Below, piece after piece: positions 12,560 to 23,360 of a stretch of DNA of 64,000 nt. Under the pieces are notes generated by a model that worked only from the letters and a program-made list of their open reading frames with translations, made no database searches and was not told the DNA's origin. A program made the translations under genes and the position numbers. Source of the stretch: Cricetomys ansorgei (lineage: Eukaryota; Chordata; Mammalia; Rodentia; Nesomyidae). Where the stretch lies: positions 1 through 64,000 of the forward strand of contig JAMJFZ010002504.1 in the NCBI GenBank assembly GCA_026225945.1, in the 5' to 3' direction. The number at the start of each line of letters is the position of its first letter. Within the stretch, counting starts at the first letter, position 1.

Positions 12560-13395
12560 AGTAACCAACAGCCAGCTTACTGGAGGTAGGGCCTGCTCTG
12601 TAGAAAAAAACTTAATGTCTGATATTGTAAACCCTACCCTACTACCCCTGTTTGGTGCGGTCATGGACTGTAGAGGAGCACCTACTACTATGAATTTGTT
12701 GAACCAGTATACTTTATAAATGCATTCTAAATTTTTATCTTTGTACCCATTGACAAATATAGATCTCCTAGCTCATCAAGGAAAAAAATTTGAAGCATAT
12801 AGAAACAATTACAGAAATTCATAACTGGTCAAAATGTGGGAGAAGCATAACTCTGGGGTATCTGCCACAACTGATACCTCTAGTACATAGCCTCTATATG
12901 GAAAACTCAGGCAACATCCTAGGAAACTGGAAGAGCCAGAGGACCAGGAAGTGTGCAGACAGATAATTTCTGCTGTGTATGACAGGGAAGCTGCACTAAT
13001 GAAATCTCAATAGTACGGTCCCCTAAAGAGACCAGCACATTGACAGCAACAGGTACATGCCAATATACAAGGGATAAATCTCACAAAGCCCCACCCCTAG
13101 CTATTTATAAAGGATAAATAGTCTTCTCCAGGGCCAAGACCTTTGATAGATTAATCAATCCCAATCAAAATCCCAATCAATCAGATTTACACATACATAT
13201 ATTTGAGCACCAGTAAATGGAATCAGCAGGCTGTTTTTATTTTTCATTTTATTTTATTTGTGTGTGCATGTGCGTGCTGTAATAATGATTGCTAAAGGAG
13301 AAGTCATGAATTAGAAAGGCAGTGTGGGCTCATGGAAAGAGTTGTATGTGGGCATGGCATTCTCACAATAAATAAATCAATGCAAAATAATTATA
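12560..13395 (+). mobile_element. Second rodent L1 3' UTR remnant, more diverged
   Basis: Landmarks of an Lx-type 3' UTR are present: 'acatgccaatatacaagggat', 'cacaaagccccaccccta', 'cttctccagggccaagacc', 'gtaaatggaatcagcagg', then 'ctaaaggagaagtcatgaat' and a terminal 'caataaataaat'. It lies directly after another L1 tail in the same orientation. A short TG stretch at 13259-13276 sits at the position where this UTR is often repetitive. Confidence 0.7.
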
Positions 13396-13899
13396 AAAGA
13401 AACCATTTTAATTTGTTTGCTTCTACGTCTTATTATCTTATCAAGATGTACTTCAACATACAGAAGGTCTAGCAATATGTTTGTTAGGATGTTGACTGTA
13501 AATTTGACAGTAAGTGTAGAAATAAGTGTGCCGGAAATGGTATGGTTCATGAGGAGAACATTGAAATCATCTCACAAAATCACCAAGGCATGTCAGCGGG
13601 GCTGGCAGAGCCTTTGGAGAACTGCCTAGGAACAGAACTTGGGCACACTGAGAGGTTTCAGTTTTTCAATACAGCTTTTCTCTGCAGGGCAGCTTCATAA
13701 ATCTTACTTCTCATGTCTGACAGTTTTTCTTTCTCCATAGTGGTTTTGCTTACTCATATGACAGAAAGTGCATTCCTTCATAATTCCTCATAAGGCCCCA
13801 GTGTTTAAGTAGTCCTAGTAATATTAGGTGCACTTGTCAATGATCAAAAATGGCCCAGATTACCATTACTTAGCAAGGTTTCAGTGGTCATTTGGACTT
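13396..13899. other. Unrecognised DNA
   Basis: The 70-codon open frame at 13417-13629 shows no family motif. No repeat is recognised. Confidence 0.4.
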
Positions 13900-14350
13900 T
13901 ATAGAACAAGAAGATCAAAACAACCTTGTAATTAGATGTGTAATTTTAAAGCGCCTTTTTATATTAACGCATTACGTGTGCCTTCTGATAAATTTCCCTC
14001 CTGGGACTGCTCAAAGTGCATGGCCATGCCTCGTTAATAATCACTGTGTTTAAAATTATTTAGTGTCCAGATGTGGTGATCATGTTTCAAAGAAATTGAA
14101 TGCCTTTATTTTCCTTGCAGTTAAGCTGTAGAAAACCTGATGGAGAAAGAAATGCCAACATTTACGCTACAATTAAAGTACCTTTCAGAGTTGTGACAGC
14201 TCAAGGTAAATGTAATCACAGAACAATTAGCAGGTAATTATGCAGTTAGTACTTAAATTCATGTCTGAGGGGAGCAAAGATCCTGAATTTCAGCCTGTGA
14301 CAATTTGGCTGAATTATTTATTTTCATTGAATAACTATTGAGGCAAAATG
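13900..14350. promoter_or_regulatory. Candidate conserved noncoding element / enhancer
   Basis: The stretch is free of recognisable repeats and dense in homeodomain-like TAAT motifs ('gttaataatcac' 14032-14043, 'ggtaattatgcagtta' 14232-14247). It also holds balanced words such as 'acgcattacgtgtg' (13968-13981) and 'gcatggccatgc' (14018-14029, palindromic). This texture is typical of conserved regulatory DNA between developmental genes. It is inference by eye, with no alignment. It encloses the exon-like block at 14121-14205. Confidence 0.35.
14121..14205 (+). other. Candidate 85-nt internal exon
   Basis: A pyrimidine-rich acceptor ends at 14120 ('ttattttccttgcag') and a donor starts at 14206 ('caag' then 'gtaaat'). 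The 85 bases between are open in the frame starting at 14121 and closed in the other two. The open frame reads LSCRKPDGERNA followed by NIYATIKVPFRVVTAQ. I do not recognise the protein. An 85-base block is open in a given frame by chance about a quarter of the time, so the splice sites carry most of the weight. It could be a real coding exon, a lncRNA exon, or chance within a conserved noncoding element. No partner exon was found in the window. Confidence 0.3.
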
Positions 14351-15439
14351 AAGCAAGAACATAATGTCATCCATTTACCTGACAAAGCTAAGTGGGAAAG
14401 TCAGGTAGACTATCTGCTTAATAGTTGGGAGTTTACTGAACGAAATTATTTACATGAATTTTCTCTTACAAAACAACTATATGGTAAGAGATCAATTTCT
14501 TAAATGATGCTTTAAGTTATAGCTTGGCAGTTTTATTACTGAAAACTAAGTTTACATACCTGATATGACATTTATCTTCCACTCTCCGCATTGTTTTAGA
14601 ATCCCATAATCATTGTTTTGTCTATGGTGAGTGCCTATAACTCTTAAATTCTTACTATGACTCTCATAATGGTCTGCTAATATAAAAAGTTGAAGATGAA
14701 GTGCATATCTAGAGCTTCCAGCTGTAACATCTCTAAGATGTTATATTTTGCTTTTTGCTCTTAGAAAATCTAAGTGTTTATATTCCCATGGGTGTTCTCA
14801 CCAGATGAGCAAAATCTACACATATTACATATAAAGTGAATAAATGCATCTCCCTGATAAAAATTTGTTTTCAACACATGTTTATGGAATTCAGCCACTG
14901 TTCCAGATCCTGAAATGACTCTTTTCTAGGTATATAACCTTCACAAATGCTTCAGTGTTAGAGCCTACACTTTGCATTTTCTGGATGAAGAGGTTTAGAA
15001 AATCTTGGGGAAGACATTCTATTAAAAAAGACATCATTATTATTTTTTTTCCTAAGGATGATAATCAGGTTGCTAGTCATGGTGATGGCTGGAAGGATTG
15101 TAACTCCACCAATGATATCAAGTGTAAATTAAACATTATCTTTCACAGATACTGTCTGACACCAAGGCCAATGTTATTTTCATTTTATATAATTACTTGT
15201 GTCAGATATTAGTAGGTAATATTCACAGAAGTTTAGTAGTTTATACGTATGTGTTAGATAAGAAAACGACCTTGGCCAAAGATTCAAATGAACTACAACA
15301 CATCACATCTCTTAGTAAAATATATTCATTTACTGATCATTTTAGAGGATTCCTAGTATATATCTGCAAATTTAAAATATCTGGTTGATTATTCATTTGA
15401 AGGTTATGATAAACAGAGCAATAAAAGATATTAATAAAT
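14351..15439. other. Unrecognised DNA with a weak MIR-like patch
   Basis: A patch at about 14930-15020 ('cattttctggatgaagagg', 'tttagaaaatcttgggg') resembles antisense MIR (cccattttacagatgagg, aaactgaggc) but is too short to assign firmly. The open frames at 14955-15388 have no recognisable motif. Confidence 0.35.
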
Positions 15440-15760
15440 ACTTAAATGAAGATTTGGGTGTTTTCAATAATAGCAAATACCAGCAATGATATAAGTATTT
15501 GCATATATAAACCTATTGAATATCTATTATGTGTCAGATTCTGTGACAGGCTAAACATGGGATTTAGGACACTCTTAATGAAGCTGTCATATAATTCATT
15601 AACATATATGATCATGAAAGTAAAGAAAATAGACACGTAATGAGCTTGTATGTGGCAAATGTAACATTGGTAGGTAGACCCTGAACAGGGTATTAAACAG
15701 GTAAGGGAAGGGCTCCCTGAGGACTGGATATTTAATCTGACTTCCAAGCTGAATAGGCAC
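15440..15760 (+). repeat. Ancient mammalian repeat (L1ME/L2/MIR-age)
   Basis: The stretch carries 'cctattgaatatctattat' then 'gtgtcagattctgtgacagg', the diverged form of the widespread mammalian 'tattgagcacctactatgtgccaggcactgtgc' word. It is followed in order by 'gaagctgtcatat' (consensus ggagctcacagt), 'aagggctccctgagga' (consensus aaggcctctctgagga) and 'atttaatctgacttccaag'. I recognise the repeat but am unsure of its formal family name. Confidence 0.45.
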
Positions 15761-16377
15761 TAGTTGCTGTTGGTCTTATTTGAAAATAAAACTCACTAGT
15801 CTCCATTGCCAGCTCAATTTCTATTACCCTCCCCACATTGTGAAAGTGTATTGTGTGGTTTATTGTTGCTATCATAAACACTTTCCTTAGATTCCAAGAC
15901 AGGAAAGAAGTATCCTAGGTGAATATGCTTTGGTAAATATCTTTCTTTATTTCTGTAGCGTGTAGAAGAAAAAGAGTACTATTGATTCTATGATTGAAAA
16001 ACAACATGAGAAATAGTGTGTGTTTGTGTTTGCTTGTCTACCACACTCCTTCATTTTGTTTGATTTGCACAGATTTTTGCTTTTGATATTGCTCACTTGT
16101 TATTTATATGTTGTATCTTTAACTCTCCTATTGCATTATTTCCTCATCTCTACACTGGCATTTATTTTACAGCCCAATCTAAGCTCTTTTATAAAAATCT
16201 TAAAATTCTTTTTAAATGCGCTTTTGAAATAAAATTGGTTTTGGAAATTAATATCTAAAATACTGCAAATGAATTGAATAACTAATGTTGATTTTTTTAT
16301 AACCCATGTGCTTTCCTTTTTGTTTTCCATTCCATAACATTAGAATGATTTTATTTTATTTCGTTTAGACTTAGTAA

Positions 16378-16580
16378 TTTTATGTCTATGAGTGTTTCGC
16401 CTGCAGGCATGTTCTGCACCTTGTGCATCGCTGGTGCTTGCATACATCCTAAAATGGCGTCAGATCACCTGGAAGTGGGATTATGGATGGTTTTAAGCCA
16501 CTTGTGCTGACTGAAATTGAACCTGAGTCTTTTGCAATAGCAACAAATGTTCTTAAACATTGGACCACCTCTCCTAAAAA
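16378..16580 (-). repeat. B3/B2-family SINE, antisense
   Basis: Plus-strand words match the reverse complement of B3: 'tatgtctatgagtgtttcgc', 'ctgcaggcatg', 'caccttgtgcatcgctggtgc', 'ggcgtcagatcacctggaa', 'gtgggattatggatgg', 'aattgaacctgagtctttt' and 'aaacattggaccacctctcc', which is the antisense of the SINE head (aaccactgagccatctctcc). Confidence 0.85.
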
Positions 16581-16765
16581 CTGTTTTGAGTAAGATGCTA
16601 ACTTAGACTTTTGACTACTTAGTTTTAGAATGAGGATGAGAATGTTGCTTCATAGCTTGGTATAATTTCACATGCTCCCATCTACTTTGTACTCCTTTTT
16701 CAGAGAATCTTTGATGCACTTTTCTTCAGGCAAAAAGGATCTCCAGATGCATTTTTTTTTTAAGT

Positions 16766-17179
16766 TAGGGTTTCTATGACTATGATAAACACTGTGACCC
16801 AAAGCAAGGTGAGGAAGGACAGGTATATTTCCTCTTACGGCTTGTATTCCATTATCCAGAGAAGGTAAGCCAGTAACTCAAACAAGGCAGGAAACTTAAG
16901 GGAGAATGGGAGGAGCTGGTGCTGAGGCCTTGGAAGAGTTACTGGCTAATGTTTCGTGGCTCACTCAGCTTGCTGTCTTCCAGCACCCATATCCAAGACA
17001 CGGCACTACCCCTAGTGAACTGGACACTTTCACACTAATAATCAGTCAAGAAAATTCGGAAGAGCCTTGTTCATAGGTGAATCAAGTGGTAGCATTTTCT
17101 TCACTGAAGTTCCCTCTTCTAAAACGACTCTAGCCTGAGTCACATCCCATCGACATACAGCTAACCAGCACACAAGTCA
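16766..17179 (-). repeat. Unnamed rodent medium-reiteration repeat, antisense copy
   Basis: The copy begins 'agggtttctatgactatgat' and contains 'ggcttgtattccattatcc', 'aactcaaacaaggcagg', 'gaggccttggaagagttac' and 'gactctagcctgagtcac', ending 'agctaaccagcacac'. These are reverse-complement counterparts of the copies at 51107-51530 and 55680-55895. In rodents this approximately 400-bp repeat is very common; I think of it as RMER1-like but cannot confirm the name. Its ends are weakly complementary, like degenerate terminal inverted repeats. Confidence 0.75.
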
Positions 17180-18714
17180 GTTAGAAGCTTCCTAAGTCCT
17201 AGTCCATTTATAATTTTTGTTGCTGTATTTGTGTTCAGGATGGAATTTTACTTTTTTTTTTTTTTTTTGCTTTTTAAACTTTCAGACAACACAACAAAAT
17301 ACCTCTACTGTTTCCCTTCAGCTGGCAGGAATATTCCAAAGGTTCTTCATGTAGTGTGGAAATAGGAGGAGGATACATTGAATAGAGAATGTTGAGTAGT
17401 AAACTGAATAGAAAACACGATGAGTATTTCATTGACAAGCATGGGTTCATTTCACTGGATATTTGTCGCTGTGGTAACAGGGAGGGACTTATACGTGTTC
17501 ATTAGCTCACTTGTTTCTTTGTTTTTGCTTTTGTTTAACTTTACTTGGTTTTCACTTATTACAAATTAGATGGTAATTTAGACATAGGAATTTTAATAAA
17601 ATTAAATTTTATACCTTTATTGTATGCTTTGGTCTCCTTATTACAAAGCAAATGTGTAAAAAATATTTGTCTAATACATTTAGTTTGTCATTCATATTTT
17701 AATGCTATCCTTTAATTTAATTTTTCTCTTTATCTGCATATTATTTCAATCTTCTTTTCTTAAATCTTCATTATCTGTTTTAGCTGTATTTATTTCAAAA
17801 CATATTTTCTACTTCTGATTTAATATTCTATTATTGCCAGTCTGAATCAAACCTATTATTATCTCATGAACATCATGATTTCAAAATATTGGTGACCTTT
17901 CTTCTCCAATTTCCTTTTTGGCTATTTTACTTTGAAATTGAACCTATATTCTCACTAAAATTAACCTTTCATATTAATACCAAACTATGCACATATTTAA
18001 GATGTGTCCATATATGTGTATAATTTTAATTTTACCATATAAAGTATCTGGTAAATACTTCCTTCATTTTATTTTATTGTTTTGATCCCAGTTCCCAAAA
18101 ACCTGTTTGTAAATTTTTGCTCAGACTGAACATATTTCTCATTTTCATAGGAAGATACATTGAAGATATTTTCATTACAGATCCTTTCAATTGTGATTTG
18201 GGAAACAGACTTGTTTTCAAAATAACTTTATTTCCTCTCAGTTGAAATCATTTCTCTCCGGGGACTTGACAGACAGATAATCTAAACAGGTGAGTCTTGT
18301 CATCTGTGTGTAAAATAGACTAAATGATAAAGGAAGATTGTGTGTAGCTCTGTATCTAAGAAGCCTTACACATGATTGTCATATGTATAAATAATAAAAG
18401 CATTTCTGACAGAAATTTATTTTTCTGAAACCTCTCCATGAATGACTTCATTACTTAAGCTCTAAATTAACAATTCGTGTCTATTATGAAATATTTGACA
18501 TAAAGTGCATACACGGTGGATATTTGTGATATGCAGCCTGACTAGGAAATAGAAGCATTCTAGAATCAATGCATTGTTAATGTCTTTGAACATGTCTTTG
18601 TTCAGACATGTTTTTATAATGCTATTTTGCCAGGTAAGAGAAATATGTATGAAATCATGTATTACTCAATGAATTGTCTTTTTTTAAGCCTTGTTGAGCA
18701 GATGTATGGTTTTA
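17180..18714. other. T-rich DNA with no recognised gene
   Basis: A poly(T) run lies at about 17252-17269, and the stretch 17520-18120 is strongly T-rich on the plus strand, as in antisense LINE DNA, but no diagnostic words were found. No gene is recognised. Confidence 0.35.
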
Positions 18715-18960
18715 GGTGAGTGTCCTTGTGTGTGCACATTAACGTGGGAAGGTATGCACAGGCACACATGTTTGTGTAAAGGCTAGAAGTCAACTTCATA
18801 TATCTTCCTTACTTTTTGAATTAAAGTCTCTCAGTGAACCCGGAATACACAGATTGGGATCAACCAGCTTGTCATCAAGCCTCAGGTACCCATCCACCTC
18901 TGTCTGCCTGCCAAGCCCTGGGATCACAAGTTCTTGCTGCCAAATCTGGACAGGCTTACA
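18715..18960 (-). repeat. B4-family SINE, antisense
   Basis: The plus strand reads, in order, 'tgtgtaaaggctagaagtca', 'ttttgaattaaagtctctc' (consensus ttttgagacagggtctctc), 'agtgaacccggaatacacag', 'gatcaaccagcttgtcatc', 'acccatccacctctgtctgc' and 'aagccctgggatcaca'. This is the antisense of the B4 SINE, which joins a B1-like and an ID-like part. It is diverged and the head end is partly lost. Confidence 0.75.
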
Positions 18961-19269
18961 CATGAATTGTATTATTTCTTCATACTTCCATGATCTATTT
19001 TCATAAAGTTATCATCTTTGATCCAATCACTATACAGACTTACACATACTAAAATAATATTTCCCCTCTCACTTCATACTTTTTATATTTCAAGTAAATC
19101 ATCTACTACTTTTTATTCATCAAATCCTTTGATTTTTTTTATTCAAAAATCTTCCAGATTACTTTGGCTTATGTTCAAGAGTATCAGTAGTAATTCATGT
19201 CTATTCTCTCCTTCATTTTTAGGTAAATAGGCTTCTGTTTTAGTCATTTTACTGATCATTTTAAAAATA

Positions 19270-20200
19270 TATCAATTAAAAGAGTCATATTGATACAGGC
19301 ATTTTTTTAATTCAATAGATAAGCACAACCCAAAAATATTTTTCAAAATATAATCTAAAGTCAAACACTGGCATATAATAAAACTTTAGGAACATGTAGA
19401 TAAATTATGACTCGAAGCAAATCTGGAAGAGCTCTATTAATTTCTGACAAAGCCAAATTCAGATAAGGTATACTAACATAATGATGAAGTGGTCTATTGT
19501 CCAGGAAGAAATAAGCCTAAAGATAACGAAACAGACAGCAGAACAACAAAATGAGAAGCAAAACAAATAGAAATGAAAAAAAAAAATAGAGAATTGAGTA
19601 TTAAGGCGGGAGATTTCAGCAGCCCTCTGATAGCAATGGGAAATCAAGCTGGAAGTCTGCTGAGTATAGTTGAACCTGGTAGCACCGTCGTTAATCTAAT
19701 TGACAGTTATGGAATTCTCCATCCCCAAAGCAACACAATTCACACTACATTGATGTTTTCACAGAACTTTCACCAACATGCAGCACATGCTAGGTCCCAA
19801 AGCAAAAAGTCATGTTTTAGTTTGCTCAACACAAAGCTGTAAGCACTAAGAACAGAAGTTATCTAAAACATTCATAAGTATATGAAGATTAGACAAAACA
19901 TTGTAAATAAAAATACAGGTCAAAGAGAGACTTAGGAATATTAACCTATGTGTGCTAATCAACATTAAATATCCACCCACTGAAAATATGTAGAAGTGAA
20001 CACGAGCAGTGCTTCTATAGAGAAACATTGCACAAAATTACATGTACCATAATAAATACAAAAATTTAATATAAGGTTAAATAAATAAATGGAAAATTAA
20101 TGTTTACATACTAGGAAATTCAGAAAACAAACCAAATTAAGTCTAGGAAGCATTCAGAATTAGAACATAAATCAAATTAATGAAAGAAAAAAGAGAGAAA
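19270..20200 (+). mobile_element. Fossil L1 (L1M-type) ORF2 segment
   Basis: The DNA follows the 5' half of L1 ORF2 from the endonuclease domain into the linker before the reverse transcriptase. The surrounding A-rich composition on the plus strand agrees with a sense L1. Both ends are truncated and there is no 3' UTR, so this is an internal fragment. Its high divergence places it among the older L1s. Confidence 0.7.
19573..19842 (+). pseudogene. L1 ORF2 endonuclease-region remnant
   Basis: The 89-codon frame keeps recognisable landmarks of the L1 ORF2p endonuclease C-terminal part. AGDFSSPLI stands where L1 has GDFNTPLS, and LIDSYGILHP stands where L1 has LTDIYRTLHP; the following stretch aligns with the 'FSSAHGTFSKIDHILGH' region but has lost its IDH motif. 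In L1 this domain nicks target DNA. The frame is short, surrounded by stops, and lacks the rest of the protein, so it is a nonfunctional relic. Confidence 0.7.
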
Positions 20201-21685
20201 TACAACAATCTGCTTCTTTCCGTTCACATCTGAAGCGATCATGATAAAGTTATCTTCATGTCTACAAATGCATTGTTTCCTATTTATTGTTAATTCTTTT
20301 TAACTTTGTTTTTTATGTTGTATTTAGTAGTACATTTCATATAATTCTACTTAGCTCTTTTCTTTAGGTACGTATTATACTTGATTTTAAAATGTGTTTA
20401 AACACTACTTTAAAGTTGCCAATACACAGTTTAACACACCGAATCTGCTTTCAGAAAATGCTTCATGCATTTATGTAGTGTAGGTGTGGGTAGCTTACAT
20501 TAACACAGTCCCTCCCATCCGTGCATTGTCATTTCAATTTCTCATTTGTTTTAAACACTACATTATTACTACTATTACTTTCCATTTTATAATACTTCAT
20601 TGAGAATCAGAGTAAAGTTTTTTTTTCCTTAGATGCATAATGTTTTACTCTTCTGCCTAAGTATTGTGTGTCAAAGTGTTGTGAGTGTGTCTATCAATAG
20701 GGTGTGTGTCTGTGTGTGTGTGTGGGGAAAATTAATTGAACTTCATAGTTATATACATACTTTATCTTGACTCTTTAATAAAGTAAAGTCTTTTGTTCTT
20801 GTTAGTAGTATAGTGGTTCAAACAACATTTGTTCTATTTTTATTTAGCATAGGTTGCTTGGGTAACATCATGAGTTTCAGTGTTATGCCAATGAAATCAT
20901 TAATCCAATATTTCCTCTTTGAATATAATACATGGAGCACAGAAGAATTAAGACAACTGACTAACAGTCAAAATTCAAAGATTTGTTTGACCAATTTTAT
21001 GATATCAACTATGGGTAACATTCATTTCTGAATAGTGAATGTAGGTAACAATGGCCCAGAACTTTTTGAGGACACAGGGAATAGGATTTGGTGCTCATAT
21101 TAGTAACTAAATGGCTTTGGACAGGAACTGTGGATCTTTGATAAATGGCAGCTTGTAGTTGTTGATCTTTTGTCTACATTATATGGATCACCATGAAACA
21201 ACAGTCAGCAGATACATGATTGAAGTTAGTATAACCAAAGAGAAATATATAAAGGTTTAAAATAGTGGTACTAGTGGAAAGTTAACAAATTTCTGCCACT
21301 TAGAGGAAGGGATATCAACCAAGAACTGAAAGGCTGATAGAGAGGTTTAATAGCAAACACTTTCAGGAGGGACAGTGACTTCTCAGGAACCATACCTGTG
21401 ATATCAACTTACTTAATGTCTAGTCTGCCCTCCCTTCAGTTTTATTATCTCTCTTGACAAGCCAAACCCAAACCAAAGCAATATGCCAATGTACCTGATG
21501 AAACATTTCTCGATTTAGCCAGTGATGACATTCAGCAAGTGAGGAAGGAAGGTGAATAGACAGGGAACAAAAATGACTACCATGTACTACAACAACTTCT
21601 TGTAGAAAAGCTGGTCTTACTATAGTGAATACGCCACTCAACTGGTCTTCATATGGCTCTGAAGAGTACTATATACAAGCACGCA

Positions 21686-21718
<33 letters not shown>

Positions 21719-22299
21719 AGTACTACTGCCCATGAGGTTAACTTCCCATTGGAAGAGCTGAGAATTTATATGGAGGATAAGGAGACTCCCTGGAGAGAGC
21801 TTCATTTTCACTTTGCAGAAATCACATTCGGTGTTAAATCATGTGTTAAAACCGCATGTGAAACAAAGGTAAACACTGACAAACTTTTATCTAGAGGATT
21901 ATACATTTGCTTGTACACAGGCAACATACATATAAAAATATGAGGTTTCTATGAATGATATTTTAAACATCTTTTTAAAAAATTTTAGGATCTCTGTTTT
22001 CTTAAACATACTTTTATCATCAAATAACACATTTACAAACTGACAATTATATTTTATCTGCCATACATTGGGTAATTTTCAAGTAAATTTGAACATTTTA
22101 ATTCTTCCAACAAATAAAAGTCTAAAAATGTCAGACGTTACATTATATATTGATTCATTTCATCAAATTAAGTAACTTACTCGACTTCTGTGGAGTCATT
22201 TTCATGTGTAATGGCTAGGTGAAAATCAGTTTCAGATTAGATCTCATAAAGAAAGAATTGATCTAATAATCTGGTGTTAGTGTGAATAAGTGCAGATGC
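20201..22299. other. Unrecognised DNA with two short microsatellites
   Basis: A TG tract lies at 20701-20724 and a CA tract at 21686-21715. No gene or named repeat is seen. Open frames at 20813, 21420 and 21653 are short, and the last is partly a translation of the CA tract. Confidence 0.45.
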
Positions 22300-23360
22300 T
22301 TTGTGCAGGTGGGCTGGGGGAGGATGGGGATGGGAAGAGGAAAGGCCAGGCGCGGGGAGAAAGATGGAGGGACAAAGTGTACGGAGGGACAGCCAGAACT
22401 GGGGGACATTGAGCAGAGATCTGGAGAGCAAGGGCAGTGGAAACTCAGTGAAGCCCACGATGGAGACCATGGCGAGAAACTCCTGCAATGGGAGATAAGA
22501 AACTTGAACAGACCATCTCGTGTACCTGGCAAGGTTCGCAGTGGAGGGACTGGGACATCAACCCAGCCACAAAAACTTTGACCTATAACCCATCTTTCCT
22601 CCAGGACCCTCTGGAACAATGAAAGGGCATAACCCCATGCCAAAAGAGAGAACCTATTCTCTAGGAACTAGACTGGCTAGTAGAAAATGATTTCTCATGA
22701 CATCTAATATAATATAATGATATCTAATTATATCTAATATAATATAATGCTGTCTAATGATATCCTGTTCTACTCATAAGTACCTAGTCCAGTCTCCATT
22801 AGAGAGGCTTCTGACACCAGCCGATGGGAACAGATGCAGAGGCTCAGAGCAAAACATTATTCAGAGCTCCAACAAACTCGCAGAAGACGGGGAGGAGGCA
22901 TTTTAGGGACCAGAGGGATCAGGTACATCAGGAGAGCAGGCCCCACGGCCCAGTGCTCTTGGGGTCCCTCAGAGCCTGAAGCAGAATCCAAGGAAGCTGA
23001 GGGTTCTCCTAGAGATGTGTGTTTTTCTGGATTGGGGTTCTTGCAGAGAGCCTGCAGGCTAGAGTCTATATGGGGGTTCTCTGACCCTTTTGCCTGCCCT
23101 TGGAAACCATTTCTTCCAGTTGGGTCGCCTGGTCCACCTTCTATGTGGGGACTAGTGTTGAGCCTTGTCCCATTTGTTGTATCATGTTTATCATGTTTGA
23201 GCGGTGACCCAGGGAAGACTGCTCTCTTCTACCAGGAGATACCTTGGTCGGGGGATGGGGTGCGGATGGGGAGGAATGGACGACGCGGGGGGAGGGGTAG
23301 GAGGGGTATTGATATTATACGAAGAAGAAAAATAAAAGTAAAAAAATAAACAAATAATAA
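22300..23360 (+). mobile_element. Lx-type L1 3' UTR with poly(A) end
   Basis: The segment follows a well-known rodent L1 3' UTR. Landmarks in order are 'gtgtacctggcaagg', 'cagtggagggactggg', 'catcaacccagccacaaaaa', 'atatcctgttctactcataa', 'atgggaacagatgcagagg', 'ggaccagagggatcagg', 'cagagcctgaagcag', 'ctgacccttttgcctgccc', 'agttgggtcgcctggtcc', 'gaccaccagg'-like spacing to a G-rich tract at 23250-23306, and an A-rich end from 23326. The 171-codon open frame at 22834-23349 is a by-product of this G-rich UTR. Confidence 0.85.
22702..22761 (+). repeat. 30-bp tandem duplication
   Basis: Two adjacent 30-bp units (22702-22731 and 22732-22761) differ at only three positions and both begin 'atctaatataatataatg'. 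They lie within the L1 3' UTR at a spot where the consensus has one copy, so the duplication probably arose after insertion. Confidence 0.85.

Noticed and set aside
13417..13629. 70-codon frame just upstream of the candidate conserved element
   Set aside because: No family resemblance and no splice or start signals that would link it to the exon-like block.
22834..23349. 171-codon plus-strand open frame, the longest in the window
   Set aside because: It lies wholly inside an L1 3' UTR recognised by many ordered landmarks, and its Arg/Gly-rich end comes from the G-rich tract. No protein family resemblance.
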